Part shown: positions 58,601-64,000 of the stretch, piece by piece
How positions within the stretch are numbered: the stretch's first letter is position 1
How the letters are laid out: each line of letters begins with the position of its first letter
Assembly: GCA_000727475.1 (NCBI GenBank)
Contig: KL647290.1
Span: 3,855,373 to 3,919,372, forward strand
Origin: Sarcocystis neurona
Lineage: Eukaryota; Apicomplexa; Conoidasida; Eucoccidiorida; Sarcocystidae
Reading direction: 5' to 3'
Length of the DNA stretch: 64,000 bases
Made by a program: the position numbers and the translations under genes
Notes under the pieces: generated by a model
Told to the model about the DNA's origin: nothing
Database searches by the model: none
What the model saw: only the letters and a program-made list of their open reading frames with translations

Positions 58601-61600
58601 GAGCGAAGGGCCGTCAGGGCGAAGACGCAGCAGAAACAGCAGCGTGCCCAGGAGGAGAGACAGCAGCGGCGGCAGCGGCGGAAGCAGGCGAACGAGAGAG
58701 AAGTCTCCGGGACCGAATTGGGCTGCAGATGAGAGAAGCGCGTCACGACGGCCTGGTGGGAGCAGCCGCAGAAGCAGCAACAGTGGGAGCGATAGGAGCG
58801 CACCGGGAGACGGCCAGAACGTTGTTGGCGGGAGAGAGGAGAAGCTTCTGCTTCTTCGGCGGCAGCAGCAGCAGGAGGAGGGGCGCAGGGACAGCAGCAG
58901 AGAGAAGATGAGGCAGGCGGATGTGTACGAATGTTCTCGAGACGCGCATGAGAGGAGCCGAAGTGCTGCTGCAGCTGCGGCGACGACGTCGCTGTTGCGA
59001 GGCGAAGAAGGGGTGTCCGTACACTGCACCAGCGTGAGCGCAGGGCACGGGGAAGAGGAGCTGCTGCGAGAGCGGATAGGAGGAGGTAAGGGGCCGTCGC
59101 ATGGGAGCAGGCGAGACCGGGGAGAGACGGAACGAAGAGAAATTCCGTGCAGCGTCTTCACGGAAGCAGAGCTGCAGGTGGAGGCGGCGGGGAAAAGGAG
59201 GAAGACGGAGGAGCAGCAGGGCCTGAGAGAAGAGCAGCAGAGGAGCAGCAGCAGCAGTGGTAAGAGGAGCGACGCAGCACCAGGCGGGAACGAGGAGATG
59301 CTGTATGGAGTAGGGAGACGTCTCCCGTCGGGAGAGGCTGAAGGGGTCGGGTCCTATTCTGCGAACCCTGCGCTCCACCGCATGAGAAGCAGGAGCAGGA
59401 GCAGGAGGAGCAGCAGCAGCAGCAGGAGAGGAAGGACCGGTGGAGAAGGAGGAGGACGGGGCAGAAGTGGCAGTCGAAGAAGAGGAAGCAGCTACGAAAG
59501 GGAGGTGACGTCGCAGCGGCCGCAGCAGCAGCAGCAGGGAGACCACCTCGGGCCGCAGGCGAGGAGGCGTGGGAGCGCGGAGTCGGAGTTTTCTGTCGCG
59601 CGTGCGTCCTGCCTTTCCCCGCGGGCTGCAGCAGCAGGTAACTTGGAAGACAGCAGCGGCGCGAGGAAGAGGAGGAGCAGGAGCAGCAGCAAAGTGGCAG
59701 AGGACGAGAGCCGCAGGAGAGAACGCAGCAGCAGCAGCACAGATGAAGAACGCGTGAAGATGGCCGAGAGGATTCGGCGGTTCAACGAGTTGAAAGCGGC
59801 AGGCCTAGGACAGCAGCAGCAGCAGATGCGAGGGGCGGCAACGGCAGCAGCAGCAGACGCCACTGGCGCGCCACCACCAGTAGCAACAGCAGCCAGCGGG
59901 TTCCTTCCTGGAAGCAGCAGCAGCAGTAGTAGTAATACGCAGGAGGAAGATCTGCTGGCCCAGAGACACAGAGCCGGCCCTGGGACACCTAGCAGGAAGG
60001 ACGGCAGAGTTCTGCAGCCTGCGGCTGCTGCAGCACTTGCAACGCCCTCTCACCGTCAGGCGCAACGAAGCGACGCTGCTGCGCCGCTTCAGTTGCCGCA
60101 TGCAGCAGCAGCAGCTGCAGCAGCAGCAGCTGCAACAGCAGCAGCTGCAGCAGCAGCAGCCCATCACCACCCCCAGCAACAGCCACCGCTGCTAGGGCCT
60201 GGACGGCTCCCTGTAATGAGAGGTAGAGAAGGACTGCTGCCGACGCCGCAGCAGCCACCCGCATCTCCCTACGCGCTCTATAACCCAGCAGCAGTAGCCC
60301 GTCCTGCACCTCGACCCCCAGGTACAGTCGCCTTTTTGTCTTTCTTGTTTCTCTTTCGCCGCTCCTGTATACATATATACATATATATATATCATGCACA
60401 CGCATCTTGTCTCTAAGGTACATATATTCGTGCATATGTTTTTCCCCACTAAAATATATATATATATATGTATTCCCCCTCATTTATATATATATACATA
60501 TACGTTTCTCCACATCATATATATCTATATATATATGTGTATATTTCTTCTTCTCTTAATATATACGTATATATATATATATTCATATTCCTCGACAATA
60601 TACGTATATGTATATATATATATATATATATTTCTCGGCATTTTAACATATACCTATGTGTATATATTTCTCCTCATTTTAATGTGTATATATATATGTA
60701 TCTATCCTCGTTTCAGTGTGTATAAATATATATGTGTATACATTTCTCCTCATATATATATATATATATATATATGTACGTTTCTCTTTGTGGCTCTCTC
60801 TTGCTCTCCATTATCTTCCCCGCGCTTGAGTCTACAACTGTGTGCTGCTCCTCATTTTAGTGTGCGTCTCTTCTCTTTGCATCGGTGCTCGTATATGTTT
60901 GTATTGTGTATATGTTTGTTGTCTAATACAGATGTATCTACGTAGAGCCTCTTTCTTTACATATACCCATATATTCACCACGGACCTTCTTTTCCTCCCC
61001 GTCTCCCGCTGGCCGTCTCCCGCTGGCCGTCTCCCGCTGGCCGTCTCCCGCTGGCCGTCTCCCGCTGGCCGTCTCCCGCTGGCCGTCTCCCTTGCTGTGT
61101 CCCTCTCCTTCACTGCCTTCGTAAATGTGGTTGCTCAGTATATAGACGTCACGGGTGCGTGTCCAGTGTATATAAAAACACCTGCGTAGATATATAAATG
61201 TACGTCCATATATATAGGTATTTATGTGCGTCTTTTTTGCGGGTCTCTAAATTTTCTGTGAACAAGCACATGTGTGGAGCTGCGGCGGAAAACTTGAAGA
61301 AAGAGACGTTTTGTACGGCTGAAGTTCGTGCGTGTTGTCACTTCCTCGCGTTCGAAGTGTGTGGTGTACGTGTGTTTTGCCGGGAGCAGCCGTTCCTCGT
61401 GCATCTGTTTGTAGCCCAGCGAAGGAAGGAGCGCAACAGGAGCGCTGCAGAAGAGAAACGTGTGTGTGTAGAAGTCTCTGCGCATGGCTCTAGGAGCCGG
61501 CAGGGAGGCCTGGGGCATGGCGTGCACCGTTGCATGTGGTAGAGGCTCAGAACGACACGGGAGGAGGGCGTCATGAGGCTGCTGCCGTGCCGCTGCTGCT

Positions 61601-63309
61601 GCTGCTGCACGGGTGTTGACGCGGAAAGAAAAAGGGTGCTGGGACAGCAGCAGCAGCTGCAGCAGCAGGGAGTGTGACAGAAAACGGGGTGGGGGACGCA
61701 TTTGTGTGTATGCCCGGTTGCTGCGGGAGGAGCTCACCAACTCGCGGGCAGCAGCTTCTTCTGTGTTGCTCTGTCGACGCAGCGCAGTTCTCCGTGTACA
61801 CCCACCATTCTGTTGCATGCGTGCTGCTGCTGTTGCGGTCTCCCTCCTCCAGACGAACGCATTTCTGCGGCTGCTGCTCATGCGGAGAGGGACGCAACGG
61901 CACCACTGCTGCAGCAGCCGCTGTTGCCGTCTCTGCCGCCGTTTCACTGGGGAGGAGGAGCAGCAGCAGGAGTCCTAGGAGCTGGAGGATGCATCGACGA
62001 CGTGAAAAAGCGCGGCAGATTTCCCTTTGCAGTTGCTGCCGGTGCACCAGTTGCAGCGGTGGCGGAGATGCAGCAGAGCGGCACTGGGGCTCCGTGTGGC
62101 CAGATGTTGCTGCCTGTGGGGACGAGCAGCAGCCTTCTGCCTCCTCCGCCGCCACCTTTCGCACCCGTCGGCGGAGTGGCTGGAAGCCACCCTGCTGCGG
62201 CTGTCAAGGAAGGAGAGCGGAGCGGAGCGCATGCAAATTTCCCTGCTGCTGGCGCGAAGATAAGCGCATATGGTCCGGGTTTGTTAGCCGCTCCGGCTCC
62301 TGACAGCAGCCGAAGTCCCGCGGCTGCTGTTCCCGCCGCAGCAGCACCGGCGCCACCGGCGATGCCGCTGCCGGGGACGGGTAGCCGCCTGCCACACGGA
62401 TCTGCAGCAACCGCAGCAGCAGGGACAGCAGCTGCAGGCGGCACAGGAGCAGGGACAGCAGCTGCAGGCGGCACAGGAGCAGGACCAGCAGCAGCTCAGG
62501 CAGAGCGCGAAGGAGTGCTGCTGCAGCGGAAAAGAGGAAGTGGCGACACCGTTGTCAATGAGCCTCCGAAGGAGCAGGTACACGAAATTGACGTGGCTGC
62601 TTTGCTGCCGCTGCGCAGACGCCTGCGCGTCCAGCAGCAGCAAGCCGGGGAGGACGCGGAGGAGGAGCATGAAAACGAGACGCGGAAGTCCCAGGAGCAG
62701 CAGCGCGAGGCGCAACTGCAGCAGAAAGTCCAGCAGCAGCCGAAGGGAGACACGCCGCAGGAGGCAGGACCGCCGCAGAAACCGCACGAGGAGGAAGCAA
62801 AAGAAGAGGACTCGAAAGGTGCGCGTGTGAAGAAGCAGCAGGAAGAACGGACGCAGCAGGGCGTGCAGAAGGGGACGCAGCAGGACGTGCAGAAAGGACC
62901 GCAGCAGGATGTGCAGAAGAGGTCGCAGCAGGATGTGCAGAAGGGGACGCAGCAAGACGTGCAGAAGGGGACGCAGCAAGACGTGCAGAAGGGGACGCAG
63001 CAAGACGTGCAGAAGGAGACGCAGCAGCGGGAAGAGAAACAGGAGGAGCGTAAGAAGGAGGCGGCGCAACAAGAAGTGCAGCCACAGCCGAATCTACAGC
63101 ACCCCACAGCCGGGGGGGCAGGCGAGACCCAGACCACCGGCGCGACAGGTCACGCAGCAACAGCAGCAGCACGTCCTAAGTTCGAAGACGGCTGTGACTG
63201 GGGCCACCTGTGGAACAACAAATGCTTCAAGGTGCTTCCGTCTGCGATGCTGGCCGAGGCGTCGCCGTACAGAAGCGTCGCGCGGCTGCTCGAACTCACG
63301 CGCACGTAG
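47553..63309 (+). CDS. Giant Ser/Arg-rich, Ala/Gln-rich protein, four-exon gene
   Basis: Exons 47553-49609, 50164-51476, 52381-60321 and 61853-63309 join through GT-AG introns with matching phases (2, 1, 1) to exactly 4,256 codons including the stop. Most of the product is disordered. It has Ala/Gly/Pro-rich parts near the N-terminus, long RS/RRRS tracts through the middle, Gln/Glu/Lys-rich repeats near the C-terminus, and two short conserved-looking segments: RVKMAERIRRFNELKAAGL near residue 3580 and DGCDWGHLWNNKCFKVLP near 4215. RS-rich proteins of this kind usually sit in the nucleus and take part in pre-mRNA splicing; that role is inferred from composition only. No RRM, PWI or zinc finger was recognised. 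ATG 47553 is the first good start in frame; upstream exons are possible. Introns contain few triplet repeats and many TA runs. Confidence 0.75.
49610..50163 (+). other. Intron 1 of the giant RS gene
   Basis: Donor gtgaga at 49610, acceptor gtgtgtgtatgcgtgcag ending at 50163. It contains TA and TG runs at 49.8 kb and around 50.13 kb. The acceptor tract is GT/TG-rich rather than pyrimidine-rich. Joining gives RRSK-S-RSVSSIS without a break in the RS pattern. Confidence 0.7.
50164..51476 (+). CDS. Giant RS protein exon 2
   Basis: About 438 codons, rich in Ala, Ser, Arg, Glu and Gly, for example SSISCGEETSAAAGADSC, then many GAAAA and RRAA stretches, SRSRSPTSHVDARTQPQQS and a final RDADRQLAEA. 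The exon ends at GAAGCAG|gtacgt. Phase is 2 at its start and 1 at its end. No folded domain was recognised. Confidence 0.72.
51477..52380 (+). other. Intron 2 of the giant RS gene
   Basis: Donor gtacgt at 51477. Two acceptors keep the frame: gcagagacag at 52380 and cggccgcag at 52506. The intron holds TA microsatellite runs at 51.53-51.63 kb and a CTG-rich stretch at 51.84-52.33 kb, opposite in orientation to the exons. Confidence 0.6.
52381..60321 (+). CDS. Giant RS protein exon 3, 7.9 kb
   Basis: About 2,650 codons in a single open frame. Landmarks in order: EIYMKRSKTRSSRDSSTSFM; a His run after RERD near residue 1233; Pro/Ala/Gly-rich and RS-rich sequence; RRRRRRRRSSSRRKGGVVSE near 2570; many RSRS and RRSSSR tracts; RVKMAERIRRFNELKAAGL near 3580; an Ala run near 3700; and QQPPASPYALYNPAAVARPA before the donor CCCCAG|gtacag. 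An open frame of this length in GC-rich DNA with consistent AGC/GCA/CAG codon choice is good evidence for coding. The start at 52507 is an equally phased alternative. Confidence 0.8.
60365..60780. repeat. TA microsatellite array with TTTCTCCTC(A)-type spacers
   Basis: At least nine (TA)n blocks alternate with short pyrimidine-rich spacers such as TTTCTCCTCAT or TTCCTCG at intervals of about 40-60 bp. It is a diverged higher-order repeat, not just one microsatellite. Confidence 0.8.
60999..61093. repeat. 14-bp minisatellite, CCGTCTCCCGCTGG
   Basis: Six perfect tandem units followed by a partial one, inside intron 3 of the giant gene. On the complementary strand the unit contains GGGAGACGG, the core also found in the minisatellite at 3372-3419. 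Confidence 0.95.
61853..63309 (+). CDS. Giant RS protein exon 4 and C-terminus
   Basis: Starts in phase 1, giving D-ERISAAAAHAERDATAP. A Pro/Ala-rich segment follows, two 30-bp duplicated units (AAAGGTGAGT-like reading of Ala/Gly/Thr), then VNEPPKEQVHEIDVAALLPL, a Gln/Glu/Lys-rich coiled-coil-like region, seven 24-bp repeats, and the final FEDGCDWGHLWNNKCFKVL ... SVARLLELTRT before TAG. The last 45 residues have balanced composition with Trp and Cys, unlike the rest, so they are the best query for homologues. The stop overlaps a donor-like CGCAC|gtaggt, so a further exon is possible. Confidence 0.75.
62422..62481 (+). repeat. 30-bp perfect duplication within exon 4
   Basis: Two units beginning GGGACAGCAGCTGCAGGCGG at 62422 and 62452. 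They add ten codons each to an Ala/Gly-rich tract without changing the frame. Confidence 0.9.
62851..63018 (+). repeat. Seven 24-bp coding repeats (QQDVQKGT)
   Basis: Units start at 62851 and then every 24 bp; consensus ACGCAGCA(G/A)GACGTGCAGAA plus (G/A)GGG. They encode TQQDVQKG with changes to GPQQ, RSQQ and ETQQ. The last three units are nearly identical at the DNA level, so expansion is recent. The octapeptide is polar and heptad-like and may lengthen a helical rod. Confidence 0.95.
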
Positions 63310-64000
63310 GTCTAGGAACTTCTGCAGACGCAGAGCAGCCCTGCCACTGCCACGGAGCCGCTGCTGCCACGGAGCCGCTGCTGCCGAGAGCCGCCGCTGC
63401 CACAGAGCCGCGCTTTCTTCACGGGCGATCACACACTCGTTTCCTCACGTATTCTTCCACCTGCTCGCACCCTCTGCTCCACCGCATGCGTACACACACG
63501 TATTTCGTCCGAGAGGGGCCGGGTGGCCGGGGGTGGCGTTGCGTCGGTTCTTTACCGACGGTTTGGTCGAAAACTTCCTTCGCAATAGATGAAGAAGCAC
63601 TGCGTGCAACCCCCCCCGGGTGTGAAGCCCCCCACACTGCATCGGTGCCGGAGACGAAGAAGACTTCTTGCTCGCGGTCTCCCTCGTTTCTTCGTTTTCT
63701 GCAAATCAGCGACGCAACAGGCGCGCAGCAGTCTTTGGTGCACAGAGCCGATTCCCCTCCAGACTTCCGGCGGGTTCTGTATACACATACACTGAGGTGC
63801 ACGCAGAAAAACAACTGTGGGGGATGAGCAGCTACGTCGCACGCGTTATAGGCAGCAGCTGCTTGCATACGTTTTGCACGTGGCCTTAGTGTACCGCTCT
63901 CGAGACATAGTTATATCGGGAGCAGCCGAAGGTGTCACCAGGGGCATGAGAGAAGCACCGGGCCGTTGCTGCAACTGCGGTGGAAAACGTGTCTGCGCGG
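63310..64000. other. Downstream of the giant gene, no supported gene
   Basis: At 63.33-63.42 kb a short repeat (GCTGCTGCCACGGAGCC, GCTGCTGCCGAGAGCC and relatives, about 18-21 bp) occurs four times. The remaining sequence to the window edge shows overlapping ORFs on both strands without recognisable domains. It may be 3' UTR and possibly a further exon of the RS gene. Confidence 0.45.

Larger units (their letters stand above)
60322..61852 (+). other. Intron 3 of the giant RS gene
   Basis: Donor gtacag at 60322, acceptor with a clean pyrimidine tract (ggtctccctcctccag) at 61852. It contains TA microsatellites at 60.36-60.78 kb and a 14-bp minisatellite at about 61.0 kb. The rest shows no exon I can support. 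Confidence 0.7.

Noticed and set aside
1..64000. Telomere-type TTTAGGG arrays, which occur inside some Eimeria repeat-rich segments
   Set aside because: No array of that heptamer on either strand was noticed; the repeats here are CAG, TA, TACA and GGGAGACGG types.

Overview
The window looks like nuclear DNA of an apicomplexan coccidian, most probably an Eimeria. Four things point that way. The genes are intron-rich with GT-AG introns of 0.5-2.2 kb. Exons are saturated with CAG-phase triplets that encode runs of Ala, Gln and Ser (homopolymeric amino-acid repeats). Introns and spacers carry TA and TACA microsatellites. A repeat-poor block sits between repeat-rich blocks, as in the R/P segmentation known from Eimeria chromosomes. 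The genus is an inference; no marker gene names the species. There is no prokaryotic feature such as an operon, Shine-Dalgarno site or CRISPR.

Layout. (1) 0-18.3 kb, minus strand: one multi-exon gene for a calpain-7-type cysteine protease. Eight exons could be joined with matching intron phases. They carry an intact Cys/His/Asn triad and two C2-like (calpain domain III) modules, interrupted by very large low-complexity insertions. An assembly gap of 373 N (7668-8040) lies inside the first C2-like module. (2) 18.3-21.2 kb: CAG/CTG-rich sequence upstream of that gene with no gene I can support. (3) About 21.2-43.4 kb: a repeat-poor, gene-poor island. It holds one convincing intact gene, a single-exon 495-codon ORF on the minus strand that reads as a degenerate rhoptry-kinase-like (ROPK) pseudokinase. 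A truncated, decayed tandem copy of its C-terminal part lies directly downstream. (4) 43.4-47.5 kb: CAG-bearing sequence returns, with a few exon-like fragments. (5) 47.55-63.3 kb, plus strand: a giant gene of four long exons whose phases join exactly into about 4,255 codons. The product is a Ser/Arg-rich, Ala/Gln-rich protein of unknown function; its RS character suggests a nuclear, RNA-processing-related role. (6) 63.3-64 kb: downstream sequence, no gene seen.

The two large genes point away from each other and flank the repeat-poor island. In their exons the triplet repeat is almost always CAG on the sense strand. In several calpain introns it is CTG on the sense strand. Triplet orientation is therefore a usable clue to coding strand here. 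No tRNA, rRNA, transposon or reverse-transcriptase signature was recognised.
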